Shown in pieces: positions 22,693-32,444 of a stretch of DNA of 64,000 nt. The notes beneath the pieces are model-generated. The model made no database searches and was not told where the DNA came from. It saw nothing but the letters and a program-made list of their open reading frames with translations. The stretch's first letter is position 1. Every line of letters begins with the position of its first letter. The stretch is from Bacteroidales bacterium UBA1180 (GTDB lineage: Bacteria > Bacteroidota > Bacteroidia > Bacteroidales > Paludibacteraceae), in assembly GCA_002310195.1 (NCBI GenBank), contig DBYS01000016.1, positions 60,074-124,073 on the forward strand. Direction: 5' to 3'. The position numbers were made by a program, and so were the translations under genes.

Positions 22693-25473
22693 TCAGTCAG
22701 GATTAGATGCCATCAACACGAGATGGACAATATTCAGGTACGGTATACCGCCGTGGTGCATCAAGCCGATCTCGCACGTACGGGAGTTGGAGAAACCAAG
22801 CGTAGCCCCCGTGCGCTCAATCTCCTCGCGCAAGTGGCGTAATGCCCACTTGTTGAGTTCAGGATGCGTAAAGCCCTTGTCGCCTGCAAATGCACAGCAC
22901 CCCACTCCTTCCGGCACAACCACCTCGCGTGCACAAGCTTTGGCCACCTCAACGAGCGCCTGCTCCAAGTGCATCTTACGGGTCGTACAGGTCGGGTGAA
23001 CAGCCACAACCGTGTTGAGCTTGCGGATAGTGAGTCGCGGCAGCACAAACTGCCGAATGAACTCGACAGGTTCGTAGAGCTGCAGACCTTCCATCGTATG
23101 GCGCATCCGATACAGGCACGGACTTTGGTCACAGAGCACGGGATACTCGCCATTGTTCGATGCGCGCAGCAGCGCCTCACGCAGTTCACCGGACTTGCGG
23201 TTCGCCTCTTCGGGCATACCTTTGCTCTCCCAGATCGTGCCGCAGCAGAGCGTTTCCATCCGTTCGGGATAGATGACCTCAAATCCTGCGCGTGCGAGCA
23301 AGGCAGCCGTTGCCTCCAAGGTGGACGGATAACCGGTGTCGGGCACTGCGCCCAAGCGTTGATTGAGGCAGGACGGGAAGTAAACGACCTTGCGGGATTG
23401 ATCGTCCCGGAAGCTATTGATGATTGCTAGTTTTGCCTTGCGAATGCGGCGTTTGGTGAGCGCATTCGGCACGGCAGGTGTCCAGAGCGGGAAGGTCTTG
23501 CCGGAAGCGTAATGCAAACCTTTGCACATACCTGCCGTCATCGTGTTGCCAAGCACTGCTCTTACACCGTTCGCCACTGCCAGAGCAGATGCTACCGAGC
23601 CTGCCACACCGGCAAAATGCTTGCCGGCAAACCGGCCGAGGCGTTTGGCAGCGCCAGATAATTGTTGTTCGCGCAACAGATGGATATATTCGCCTACATT
23701 GATGCCAATCGGGCAAGACGTGGAGCATAGTCCGTCGCCGGCACAGAGTTCTTCGCCATCGCCCGTAAACGCTTTGGCCAATGCTTTGGCTTGTCGCGTC
23801 TCACCGATGGATTGCAGGCGGCTGATCTCACGCTGAATAACGATGCGTTGCCGCGACGACAGGGCGAAACCGCACGATACGCAATTCACCTCACAGAAGC
23901 CGCACTCGATACAACGGTCGATGAGCGCGTTGACCTCAGGCAGAGGTTTGATGTGTTGGATATACGATTGCTCGTCTTCGCAGAAGATCACTCCCGGGTT
24001 CAGGATATTATCGGGATCAAACAGCCGCTTGATGTCGCGCATCAGTTCGTAGGCTTCATCACCCCATTCGCGGCGCACGAACGGCGCCATATTTCGACCT
24101 GTGCCGTGCTCGGCTTTCAGGCTGCCGTGATACTTGTCAACGACCAGATCAACCACAGCGTGCATCATTCGGTCGTACTGCGCAATGGCTTCCGGCGTAT
24201 CGAAACGCTGGTTGAGAATGAAGTGGTAATTGCCCTCCAGCGCGTGGCCGTAGATAACCGCATCGGGGTAGTTGTGCTCGCGGAAGAGCTGCTGCAAGTC
24301 GCGTGTAGCCTGAGCGAGGTGTTCGATGGGGAAAGCGATGTCCTCAATCAGGCAGGTCGTGCCGATAGGACGTGTGCCGCCTACCGCGGGGAAAATGCCC
24401 GAGCGCATAGCCCAGTATTTGGTTACCAAATCCCTGTCAGAGGTTATATTAGCCGGCCGGCAGAGCGTATATGCCGACAGGAGCTTGAGCAGTTTGTCGC
24501 GTTTCTGCTGCAGCGCTTTGTCGTCCGGCGCATCCAGACGGATGAGCACCGCGCCGGCATCTTCGGGGAGTCCGCGCAGTTCGGGGAAATCGTTCTCAAC
24601 GGTAAGCATCGCCTTGCGGTCGAAGAACTCCGCGGCACTGACTTCGCCCTGCTGCTTCATTGCTGTAACAGCTTCGCAAGCCGATTGAGTGGTAGGAAAC
24701 AGCAGCAAGGCTGAAGCTGAAGCAGGCTGAATGGCCGCTGTACGCATTGTGACGGACGAGAGGAATGCCAGTGTACCTTCCGAACCGACTATAAGATGTG
24801 CGATGATATCGAACGGATCATCAAACTCAAGAACGGGCAAGATATTCAGGCCTGTGACGTTCTTGATGCTGTACTTGCGCCGTATACGTTCGGCCAGCGG
24901 CCGATTGGCCACAACACGCTCGTGCATATCGCGCAAAGCCTGCAAGAACGCACTATGCGTGCGGCTGAACTCTTCGCGGCTATTGGGGTCTGCAGTGTCC
25001 AGCAGCGTGCCGTCGGCAAGGATGATCCGTGCGGACTCAAGCATCCGATAACTGTTGGCATGCGTACCGCAGCACATGCCTGAGGCGTTGTTCATCACAA
25101 TGCCACCGACCATTGCCGAACGGATAGATGCCGGATCGGGCGTGAAGTAGCGTCCGTAGGGACGAAGGATATCGTTGACCCGTTGCCCAACTATACCGGG
25201 CTGCAGCGTGATTGTCTCACCGCCGTTGTGCAGCTCGTAGCGTTCCCACTTCTTGCCACATACAACAAGCAGGCTATCGGAAATAGCCTGCCCTGACAGC
25301 GACGTGCCGGCCGCACGGAAAGTGATGTGTTTGCCTTCGCGGTGCGCACGTGCGATGATCTGCTGCACCTGAATCTCGTCAGACGGATGCAAGACCTGTT
25401 CGGGGATTAGTCGATAGAATCCTGCGTCCGTTCCCCACGCCAAACGCTGGATATATGCCTTCGATTGTTGCAT
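22693..25473 (-). CDS. FAD-linked oxidase with Fe-S and CCG domains (D-lactate/glycolate dehydrogenase type)
   Basis: This 926-residue fusion oxidises a 2-hydroxy acid, most plausibly D-lactate, and passes electrons to the quinone pool. The vanillyl-alcohol-oxidase-type FAD-binding domain is at about 25-210 (TFRAAGTSLSGQAISDS at 51-67), and the FAD-oxidase C domain at about 240-530. A ferredoxin-like region follows with CIECGFCEVNC and ELCAGDGLCSTSCP. C-terminal CCG-type segments include FPSCLNQ, LCCGTIW, HPTCTTRKM and GCCAFAGDKGF. The single-chain layout resembles YdiJ/Dld-II proteins. The start at 25473 is chosen because the longer frame overlaps the preceding gene. Confidence 0.9.
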   Translation of the reverse strand: MQQSKAYIQRLAWGTDAGFYRLIPEQVLHPSDEIQVQQIIARAHREGKHITFRAAGTSLSGQAISDSLLVVCGKKWERYELHNGGETITLQPGIVGQRVNDILRPYGRYFTPDPASIRSAMVGGIVMNNASGMCCGTHANSYRMLESARIILADGTLLDTADPNSREEFSRTHSAFLQALRDMHERVVANRPLAERIRRKYSIKNVTGLNILPVLEFDDPFDIIAHLIVGSEGTLAFLSSVTMRTAAIQPASASALLLFPTTQSACEAVTAMKQQGEVSAAEFFDRKAMLTVENDFPELRGLPEDAGAVLIRLDAPDDKALQQKRDKLLKLLSAYTLCRPANITSDRDLVTKYWAMRSGIFPAVGGTRPIGTTCLIEDIAFPIEHLAQATRDLQQLFREHNYPDAVIYGHALEGNYHFILNQRFDTPEAIAQYDRMMHAVVDLVVDKYHGSLKAEHGTGRNMAPFVRREWGDEAYELMRDIKRLFDPDNILNPGVIFCEDEQSYIQHIKPLPEVNALIDRCIECGFCEVNCVSCGFALSSRQRIVIQREISRLQSIGETRQAKALAKAFTGDGEELCAGDGLCSTSCPIGINVGEYIHLLREQQLSGAAKRLGRFAGKHFAGVAGSVASALAVANGVRAVLGNTMTAGMCKGLHYASGKTFPLWTPAVPNALTKRRIRKAKLAIINSFRDDQSRKVVYFPSCLNQRLGAVPDTGYPSTLEATAALLARAGFEVIYPERMETLCCGTIWESKGMPEEANRKSGELREALLRASNNGEYPVLCDQSPCLYRMRHTMEGLQLYEPVEFIRQFVLPRLTIRKLNTVVAVHPTCTTRKMHLEQALVEVAKACAREVVVPEGVGCCAFAGDKGFTHPELNKWALRHLREEIERTGATLGFSNSRTCEIGLMHHGGIPYLNIVHLVLMASNPD

Positions 25474-25475
25474 AA

Positions 25476-26669
25476 TTACTTGTAGAGATAATACGGCTCT
25501 GAAGCCTTGCGGTAGGCCTCGGCATCTTTGTACCAGTAGTCGCGGATATCCGCCCACTTGTAGCGTTTGCTGAACTCGGCACGGATGAACGGCGAGCCGC
25601 AGACCTTGTCGAACATGTTCAGGCGCTTCTGGTTGCAGAGTTTGAACACATCCCTGTCAGGATAAAGTTCCATCAATGCCTCCACCACAATGAACTGCAA
25701 ATCACTCAGGTGAGCCTTCGAGTAATCGAGTATATGTATCTGTACGCCTTGCGACTGTTCGCCGTTGAAATTGCCGTAGTACGGCTTAAAGTATATAGGT
25801 CGGAACACCACGCCCGGCACATTTCGCGCATTGAGCGATGCAGCAAGTTTGTTGGCATCGATCCACGGCGCACCGATCAGTTCGAACGGTAAGGTATAGC
25901 CCACGCCGATGCTCACGTAGCCCAGTTCGCCGAATATTCCCGTGGCGGGATAGAAGTACGCTGTCTTGGCTTGCGGTATATGCGGCGAGGCAACGATCCA
26001 CTCGAGGCCTGTCTGCTCCCATGTCATGTCACGCCGCCAACCCTCCATCGGGATGACCTTAAGGCGGCAGGGCTTGTCGGTCTGGGCATTGAGATACAGC
26101 GCCAGTTCACCGCAAGTCTGACCATAGACGTACGGGATCTTGAACTGCGAGACAAACGATATGTAGCCATCCTCAACGAGGTTGCCTTCGATCTTCAGGC
26201 CACCTAACGGGTTAGGCCGGTCAAGAACGATGAGCTCCTTGTCATTCTCAGCGCAAGCCTGCATGAGCATGCCCATCGTGGAGATATACGTAAACGAGCG
26301 GCAGCCTATATCCTGAATGTCATACACGATGCAATCGATACCTTCGAGCATCTCGGCGGAAGGCTTGCGAGTCTTGCCGTAGAGGGACATCATCGGGATG
26401 CCTGTCACCTCATCCACCTCATTGCTCACGGCATCACCGGCGTGTGCATTGCCGCGCACACCATGCTCAGGGCCGAACAGAGCCACAAGCTGATAGCCGC
26501 CCTGCTGCTGGCCGGCATACAGGATATCAACCGTCGAGCGTAACTGATGGTCAACGCCCGTAGGATTAGTGCATAGAGCAACACGCTTGCCCTGAAGCGG
26601 TTCAAACTGTTGCTGCTCAAGCACCTCGACGCCGAGGGTGAGCAAGAATGCCAATAAGAAATGCACCAT
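25476..26669 (-). CDS. NamZ-like exo-beta-N-acetylmuramidase (DUF1343)
   Basis: This 397-residue exported protein (hydrophobic N terminus MVHFLLAFLLTLGV) belongs to the family once called DUF1343, whose characterised member NamZ removes terminal MurNAc from peptidoglycan fragments. Conserved features are RVALCTNPTGV (about 29-39), LFGPEHGVRGNAHAG (about 64-78) and VYDIQDIGCRSFTYISTM (about 115-132). It would act in periplasmic cell-wall recycling. It lies between the LptC gene and the dehydrogenase gene (2-base gap). I infer muramidase activity from the family. Confidence 0.88.
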   Translation of the reverse strand: MVHFLLAFLLTLGVEVLEQQQFEPLQGKRVALCTNPTGVDHQLRSTVDILYAGQQQGGYQLVALFGPEHGVRGNAHAGDAVSNEVDEVTGIPMMSLYGKTRKPSAEMLEGIDCIVYDIQDIGCRSFTYISTMGMLMQACAENDKELIVLDRPNPLGGLKIEGNLVEDGYISFVSQFKIPYVYGQTCGELALYLNAQTDKPCRLKVIPMEGWRRDMTWEQTGLEWIVASPHIPQAKTAYFYPATGIFGELGYVSIGVGYTLPFELIGAPWIDANKLAASLNARNVPGVVFRPIYFKPYYGNFNGEQSQGVQIHILDYSKAHLSDLQFIVVEALMELYPDRDVFKLCNQKRLNMFDKVCGSPFIRAEFSKRYKWADIRDYWYKDAEAYRKASEPYYLYK

Positions 26670-26711
26670 GGTATTTACGATTTGGACATTTACTATTTAT
26701 GATCGGGGCAA

Positions 26712-27323
26712 CTATTCGTCAATCGGGAAGATTCCCGTCGGACGACGAATAGTATATTTGGTCATCTCCTGATTGGACTCAAATCCTACGCCCTTGATGA
26801 TCGTGCCGCGCGCACTGTCACCTTTTGCCTGAACGGCTGCCTGTGTAGGCGGCTGGGTGATGGTTATGGAGGAGTCGGAATAGACACGTTCCTCCTTCTG
26901 ACTCCAGTACAGTTCGGGTGTCTCAAACTGCTCGCCGTTGACATTCGTGGCAAAGACATTGCCCGTCAGATGCCAGATCTCCGCCTGATCGTCGTAATAC
27001 GCATAATCAGAGCGTAAGGTGGCAGCGGTACTGAGCTGCTTGTCGAACTGCTCAAGATAGATACCGTCGGGAAACTCCCAATGCGAAGGTTCAGCCTTGT
27101 CGAAGACGAGCCACTGGCGTGCCGTGATGCGAAAACGTGTGACGCCTGAATCGGAGATAAGCGTCGTAACCTCCTGAGCATCAAGCACCGGCATAGCCGC
27201 ACGATTGTCGATCGCGTCCATACGAAGCTTCACCTCCTTGCGACGGCAAGAGGGAAAGACAAGCATTGCCACCATAACGATGGCAATGCTCAGAATAATA
27301 TGCCGTTTGTTACTTAGCAGCAC
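26712..27323 (-). CDS. lptC: LPS export protein LptC
   Basis: This protein of about 203 residues has a single N-terminal membrane segment (IILSIAIVMVAMLVF) ending in PSC, then a beta-jellyroll typical of LptC, which links the LptB2FG transporter to LptA in lipopolysaccharide export. The recognisable part is the run from AQEVTTLISDSGVTRFRI to YDDQAEIWHLTGNVFATN. The start is uncertain. A GTG at 27323 overlaps the upstream stop by 14 bases; an in-frame ATG at 27353 would add 10 residues. Neither has a strong ribosome-binding site. It overlaps the TPR gene, so translation is probably coupled. Confidence 0.82.
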   Translation of the reverse strand: MLLSNKRHIILSIAIVMVAMLVFPSCRRKEVKLRMDAIDNRAAMPVLDAQEVTTLISDSGVTRFRITARQWLVFDKAEPSHWEFPDGIYLEQFDKQLSTAATLRSDYAYYDDQAEIWHLTGNVFATNVNGEQFETPELYWSQKEERVYSDSSITITQPPTQAAVQAKGDSARGTIIKGVGFESNQEMTKYTIRRPTGIFPIDE

Positions 27324-28716
27324 GACAGGTTGTAGTCTCCTGGATCCATCCACCTACGGTGAACGATGCGCCATCCTGAAGCTCCGGCAGGTCGAAGATC
27401 TCCTCCTTGGTGGGGAAGTACTTCGAGTACGAAGCAATCAGTTTGTTGGCATCATCAGCCACGTCAGGATCAACCATCTTTGCCTTCTGGAACTTATCCA
27501 CAGCAGCCCAGAACACGGTCTTGTTCAGGATAGCAGCCTTGGCGGCAGCCATTCCTTCGCCGTAAGGCTTGGAAGCAGCGTACAGCATACCCATCAGGAT
27601 GTAGCAGCGGCCTTGGTTAGCCTGGAGCTCCAGCGAGCGGCGCAGATAGTTGCGCGACAGCTGATACGATTTGATCTTGTCGAAATAGATGTACGCGATG
27701 TTGAACAGGTACTCGGCGCGATCCTCTTTGTCATCTTCCGGAGCGAGTTCGATAGCCTGCTCGTAGTAGTTGACAGCGTCTTTGTACTCACCCTTCTTCA
27801 TACACATCTTGGCGCAACCTGCAGCACTTTCCTCGGTCGGCTCAAGCTTGTGAACGGCAGCGGCAGCGGTGAAGTAGATCTCACTCTCCGTGCACTTCAC
27901 GCGGCGGTACATGCCCATGATCTTGTTGAGGATGTCAAGGTTACTGATGTTTTCGCTCACAATCGGGCCGAAGATCTCGTCGAGCTTGTCGCAATCGGCG
28001 GCACCAGAAGATGCGAACATCTGATCAACATAATCCTTGTTCTCCTGTGCACGCATAGCGTTCTTGTTCTTCGGGTCAGAAGCCTGCGCAGCAAGAATCA
28101 TCGAAACGGCCTGATAGTCAGCAATATATGCAGCACCATATTTCTCGGGATCGAGTTTGTAACGTGCGTTACTCAGGTCAGCGAACTGCTTGAGCACCTG
28201 GATCTGCGATTTCTCTCTCATGCCTTCGATGGACTCCTTGAGCCACTCGTAAGCGGGATCCTTAAGCGGATCTTCTTTGTAGAAGTTGCAGTAGTCAACA
28301 CCCTTCAGGCCAAGGATATATGCCTTCGGGTACTTCGGATCATCACCGAAATACTTAATACGGCTATCATGGAGCTTGAGCAGCAACTGACGCAACTCAT
28401 CATACTCCTTCGGGTCTTGCGTCTGCGAGATCTTCCACTCAACAAGTTCGTCACCACGGGTATAGATAGCCTTGTTGGCGTTCGGGCAAGTGGTATAAAC
28501 CTGCCACCAGGGATCCCAAGCGTCAGCGTACTGTTTGTTCTTCACCGACTCGTTGAACAGTGATACGTTGATCACACACTCCTCGGTTACCGTGGGTTCA
28601 GCCTCCTCAACAACAGGTGCAGCCTGAGCGGGCTCAGCAGCCTTCTGGGGTTTCTTTGCAAGGGCGAACGCAGGCAGCGTTGCCACCAATACTAATGCAA
28701 TAATGTACTTTTTCAT
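27310..28716 (-). CDS. Exported tetratricopeptide-repeat protein
   Basis: This 468-residue protein has a signal peptide (cleavage after ALA, about residue 20) and an Ala/Pro/Glu linker. Many helical repeats follow, with TPR-like pairs such as GEYKDAVNYYEQAIELAP and AEYLFNIAYIYFDKIKSYQLSRNYLRRSLEL (about 310-375). It is probably a periplasmic or outer-membrane-associated scaffold. In Bacteroidetes this gene commonly stands between an outer-membrane barrel gene and lptC, as here, which suggests an envelope-assembly role, but none is established by the sequence. Confidence 0.8.
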   Translation of the reverse strand: MKKYIIALVLVATLPAFALAKKPQKAAEPAQAAPVVEEAEPTVTEECVINVSLFNESVKNKQYADAWDPWWQVYTTCPNANKAIYTRGDELVEWKISQTQDPKEYDELRQLLLKLHDSRIKYFGDDPKYPKAYILGLKGVDYCNFYKEDPLKDPAYEWLKESIEGMREKSQIQVLKQFADLSNARYKLDPEKYGAAYIADYQAVSMILAAQASDPKNKNAMRAQENKDYVDQMFASSGAADCDKLDEIFGPIVSENISNLDILNKIMGMYRRVKCTESEIYFTAAAAVHKLEPTEESAAGCAKMCMKKGEYKDAVNYYEQAIELAPEDDKEDRAEYLFNIAYIYFDKIKSYQLSRNYLRRSLELQANQGRCYILMGMLYAASKPYGEGMAAAKAAILNKTVFWAAVDKFQKAKMVDPDVADDANKLIASYSKYFPTKEEIFDLPELQDGASFTVGGWIQETTTCRAAK

Positions 28717-28732
28717 ATCGACTAAGTTTTAG

Positions 28733-29938
28733 TTATAATTTGCGTTTGAAGAACCAGTTCTCGCAGATGGCTGCGTTGATGGTGAGCTTCAGATAATCCT
28801 CCTTGAGCAACGCTCCGCGGTGACCGTACTCAAGGGTAGTATTGAATATCGTGCCGGCATTACGCAACGGGAATCCTACACCCAGCGACACTTTGATCTC
28901 CTTACCGTTGACGTTCTGCTGATAGGGATCGGTCAGTTTAGCTCCTACTCGCCAGCACACGCGCTCCACATAACTGCGTCCTTGCGGGTTGTGGCGGTAC
29001 TCAGCACCTACGGCATAGATCGATCGCGAACGGAGCGTCTGGTTGCTGAACGTCTGTACGTTGCCCCAGCCCTGCCATGTATAATCGAAGGCTACAGTCA
29101 GACGTTGCTGCCATGTGTAGGACGCGCCTACACCCCATTGCATCGGCACTTGCATTGCTGCGCCACCGGTTTGGATTGTGTCTGCCCAGCTCGTTTCGAT
29201 GACCGAATATTCGCCTCGCAGCGGCAGTTGCGGTTCCCAAACTGCACCTAACGTGAACGAGTCCTCGTTGCGGAATGTGTGGAACAGCTGTGCTCCTACG
29301 CGGGTGCGGACACTGCTTACGTTCAGCGTGCTGTACTGCGCTACGTCTTGCATCCCGGATTCGGTGAATGTTAGTGCGCGGTAGTTCGCTACTTCGCCGA
29401 ACATATAATAAACGTTCGCGCCGACTGCAAACCAATCCATGATGTTGAAACTCAAGCCGCCATACACCTCGGTTATGCCACCCTCGCCTGCATAGGTGGT
29501 CGTATAATGATAATCCGAACCGATGGAGTCTGCCAATGCGAAGTTGTATCCGACTGACGAGAACGGCATCACACCAGCGCTGACAGCTATGTATCGCTTG
29601 TACAGCGGCAGCTGCAGACTGAGGTACTCAAGGTTACCGTTCGCGCGGTTGCGCCGTCCTGTGGCATCACTGTATGTGGTCCACATCACGCTACCCGCCA
29701 GGTCGAACATGAACGTTACGCTATCGCAAGCGGTGTACGACGCCGGCTGCAGCGGGTTGATAGCCTTGTTAGAACGCATTCCTATTCCTACTCCACCCAT
29801 TCCCCTGTAGGTGTTCGGCGTATCATCGCCGAGATCGCCGTACGCGAAGCGCGAATATGGCGAACTGGTCATGTTCTGCGCACCGGCTGCAAAAGCCATG
29901 AGGATGAGGATGTATGTCAACAGTAGTTTCTTCATCAA
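28733..29938 (-). CDS. Outer-membrane beta-barrel protein (FadL-like fold)
   Basis: This 401-residue protein has a signal peptide (cleavage near AAGAQ, about 20). The mature start, SSPYSRFAYGDLGDDTPNTYRGMGGVGIGMR, is shared by a Bacteroidetes outer-membrane family found next to coaX. The remainder alternates amphipathic strands (VGAQLFHTFRNEDSFTLGAVWEP, LTVAFDYTWQGWGN) and ends near ENWFFKRKL. FadL-type barrels move hydrophobic compounds. The acyl-CoA ligase two genes upstream makes a lipid substrate conceivable, but that is inference. Confidence 0.75.
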   Translation of the reverse strand: MMKKLLLTYILILMAFAAGAQNMTSSPYSRFAYGDLGDDTPNTYRGMGGVGIGMRSNKAINPLQPASYTACDSVTFMFDLAGSVMWTTYSDATGRRNRANGNLEYLSLQLPLYKRYIAVSAGVMPFSSVGYNFALADSIGSDYHYTTTYAGEGGITEVYGGLSFNIMDWFAVGANVYYMFGEVANYRALTFTESGMQDVAQYSTLNVSSVRTRVGAQLFHTFRNEDSFTLGAVWEPQLPLRGEYSVIETSWADTIQTGGAAMQVPMQWGVGASYTWQQRLTVAFDYTWQGWGNVQTFSNQTLRSRSIYAVGAEYRHNPQGRSYVERVCWRVGAKLTDPYQQNVNGKEIKVSLGVGFPLRNAGTIFNTTLEYGHRGALLKEDYLKLTINAAICENWFFKRKL

Positions 29939-29967
29939 TTATCAAAATGCAATTATCGTGCCAAACT

Positions 29968-30711
29968 CTACTGCTCTTGTCGCGTGTTGTAGAGTAAGAT
30001 CTGGTTCAAGCCCATCAGTACAAGGTGCCGTTCGAAGCGTATATCGACCTGCAGACCGTGCAGTATGAACGGTGCGTTACCACCGGTGATGATGGTCTTG
30101 TAGTGCGGTATTTGTTCCTGTAAATCACGCATATAGCCCTTAACCTCGAAGATGATACCGCGTATCACTCCGGCCGCAATGGCGTCGCGTGTGTTGCGCC
30201 CGAACAGCGGCAGCAACTCGTTCTCTTCAGCCTCCACGAGCGGCAATTTTTTTGTCATTCGGTGCAGGATAGTGAAGCGCATCTTAATGCCCGGAGCGAT
30301 GTTGCCGCCCACAAAACTGCCGTCCTCCGACACAAAGTCGTACGTGATAGCCGAACCGGCATCGATGATCAGCACGTTCTCCTTCGGATAGATTGCGCTT
30401 GCCCCTACCGAGGCAGCCAGACGGTCCTGGCCCAACGTAGCCGGCGTGCCGTAACCGTTACTAATCGGCAACGGGGTGTTGTGGTCAAACAGAACGAAGT
30501 GCCGCGAGTGTTTGTGCAACGCATTGACCACAGCCGGCTCGATGTTCACCACCGAGGAGATGATACTGTCCTCGATCTTGTACAACTGGAACAATTGCTC
30601 CACCTCAGCAGAAGCGAAGTGCTTGTAGATGAAGTGCTTCGCTATGCTGCCGTTCTCACGAAAGAGTGCTACCTTCGTGCGGGAGTTGCCTTGATCAATA
30701 CAGAGGTTCAT
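29968..30711 (-). CDS. coaX: Type III pantothenate kinase
   Basis: This 247-residue ASKHA-fold kinase phosphorylates pantothenate, the first step of coenzyme A synthesis. The N-terminal phosphate motif is LCIDQGNSRTKVALF (3-17). The GYGTPATLGQDRLAA segment near 87-101 and DAGSAITYDFV near 117-127 are characteristic of CoaX. A fragment of the structured leader element (30718-30734) sits directly before the ATG. It lies between the acyl-CoA ligase and the barrel gene. Confidence 0.94.
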   Translation of the reverse strand: MNLCIDQGNSRTKVALFRENGSIAKHFIYKHFASAEVEQLFQLYKIEDSIISSVVNIEPAVVNALHKHSRHFVLFDHNTPLPISNGYGTPATLGQDRLAASVGASAIYPKENVLIIDAGSAITYDFVSEDGSFVGGNIAPGIKMRFTILHRMTKKLPLVEAEENELLPLFGRNTRDAIAAGVIRGIIFEVKGYMRDLQEQIPHYKTIITGGNAPFILHGLQVDIRFERHLVLMGLNQILLYNTRQEQ

Positions 30712-30717
30712 ATCTTT

Positions 30718-30734
30718 TATTTTGGGGTCCCCGA
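30718..30734 (-). promoter_or_regulatory. Leader-element fragment (TCGGGGACCCCAAAATA) before coaX
   Basis: These 17 bases on the minus strand are identical to 32899-32883 in leader copy B and close to 20052-20063 in copy A. The upstream part of the leader is absent because the acyl-CoA ligase coding region ends 4 bases earlier. It places a short G/C palindrome 6 bases before the coaX start, in the ribosome-binding region. Confidence 0.55.
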
Positions 30735-30738
30735 CACG

Positions 30739-32418
30739 TCAATCTGCCATGTTAGTATATAAGAACCGCTTGATGGACTTCTTCGGGGTCTTTTCGAACT
30801 CGTGCGGGTAGATCTTGATCTTCACGATCGGTTCGTAGGATGCCAGTAGCGGGTTCAGTGCATGACGGTTAGCCTCCATCGCTTCCTCGAGTTGCGCTTC
30901 GGTCAATCCGTTCGCATCAGCCGCTTCCATATCCGGACAAACGAGGGCAATGAGTTGGTTATCTTTGTTCTGCAGCACGAGCGACTCGCTCACGTAAGGC
31001 ATATTATCAAGCTTTGCCTCGATCTCTTCGGGGTAGATGTTCTGCCCTGACGGACCAAGAAGCATCGTTTTGCTACGCCCCTTGATGAAGATGAACCCAT
31101 CCTCGTCGATCGTACCAAGATCGCCGGTCTTGAGCCAGCCGTCCTCGGCGAACGTGAGGCGCGTGGCCTCGTCATTCTTGTAATAGCCGTACATCAGGTG
31201 CTCGCCGTTCACCTCAATCTCTCCCACGCCGTCGGCATCGGGATTGGCAATACGCGCTTCCATCAGTCCGGGCAGTGCCTGACCGCAACTGAAGGTCTTG
31301 TACTCCGTCCACTTGGTGAACGATATCAGCGGTGCGCACTCCGTCATGCCATAGCCCACCGACACAGGGAACTTGATGCGTCTGAGGAACGCTTCTACCT
31401 CGGCGTTCAGCGGTGCGCCGCCGATGATGATCTGCTGGAACTCGCCGCCGAAAGCGTTAATCAGCGTCTCACGAATCTTACTGAGCACAATCTCGTCCAG
31501 ATAAGGGATCTTCAGCACCCAGCTGACCGGTGCCTTGCTTATCTGCGGAACGATCATCTTCTTGTAGATCTTCTCCAGTATCAGCGGCACGGACAGGATC
31601 AATGTCGGCTTAACATCGGCAAAGGCCTTCAGTAATATCTTCGGCGCAGGCGTACGGCCGATGAGGAACGAGTGACCGCCGGCTGCCAGACAAGCGAGGA
31701 AGTCAAACGCGCAGCCGTAGGCGTGTGCCAGAGGCAGGAACGCTACGTGGCGGCATCCTTTGTAAACCAAATGGCTGTCATCCATGCCAAACTTGATGTT
31801 ACCCGCCAGCGCATTGCACGGCGTGATCACGCCCTTGGAGAATCCTGTAGTGCCCGAGGTGTAGTTAATCGAAGCAACCGAATCGTTCGGGCGCTCGTCG
31901 TAGCATACCTTGTCGGGCGTGAGGCGACCGCCGTACTTCTTCACAAACTGCTTCTGGATGTACAGCATCGTGATATGCGCCACCTCCATGTGCTGCGATA
32001 TCGGATGCCAGTCGTTGAGTGAGACAACGACCTTCACGTTCGGAATCTGCTCCAGATCAATGCCTTCCCATATATTATCGCTGATGAACAGCAGCTTGGC
32101 ATCGGAGTGATTGATGATATGTATCGCATCGGCTGCATTGAAGTCCTGCAGGATCGGCACAACGATAGCGCCGTAGGTGATTGTAGCAAGGAACGTAGCC
32201 ACCCAGCAGGAGTTGTTCCTGCCCATCAAGGCGACCTTGTCTTCCTTCTGCAAACCGTTCTCCTCGAACATCACATGCAGATGAGCGATTACTGTAGCCA
32301 GTTGGCCGTAGGTCAACGTCTTGTCCGTTCCCCAGTCGGTCACGGCAGGCAGATCCCAGTTCTCGCGGAACGAGCGCTCGTAGATCTTAACCAGATTATA
32401 TCTTTCGTCAGTTAACAT
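30739..32418 (-). CDS. Long-chain acyl-CoA ligase (AMP-forming)
   Basis: This 559-residue ANL-superfamily enzyme activates a fatty acid to acyl-AMP and then acyl-CoA. The ATP-binding P-loop is SINYTSGTTGFSKGV (about 188-202), followed by the YGMTECAP motif (about 354-361) and the hinge region with WLKTGDLGTIDEDGFIFIKGRSK (about 425-447). No signal peptide is present, so it is cytosolic or membrane-associated. It may serve uptake of exogenous fatty acids. It stands between a small membrane-anchored protein and coaX. Confidence 0.9.
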   Translation of the reverse strand: MLTDERYNLVKIYERSFRENWDLPAVTDWGTDKTLTYGQLATVIAHLHVMFEENGLQKEDKVALMGRNNSCWVATFLATITYGAIVVPILQDFNAADAIHIINHSDAKLLFISDNIWEGIDLEQIPNVKVVVSLNDWHPISQHMEVAHITMLYIQKQFVKKYGGRLTPDKVCYDERPNDSVASINYTSGTTGFSKGVITPCNALAGNIKFGMDDSHLVYKGCRHVAFLPLAHAYGCAFDFLACLAAGGHSFLIGRTPAPKILLKAFADVKPTLILSVPLILEKIYKKMIVPQISKAPVSWVLKIPYLDEIVLSKIRETLINAFGGEFQQIIIGGAPLNAEVEAFLRRIKFPVSVGYGMTECAPLISFTKWTEYKTFSCGQALPGLMEARIANPDADGVGEIEVNGEHLMYGYYKNDEATRLTFAEDGWLKTGDLGTIDEDGFIFIKGRSKTMLLGPSGQNIYPEEIEAKLDNMPYVSESLVLQNKDNQLIALVCPDMEAADANGLTEAQLEEAMEANRHALNPLLASYEPIVKIKIYPHEFEKTPKKSIKRFLYTNMAD

Positions 32419-32444
32419 AACAAACTGTTTTTATTTCTGTTTAA

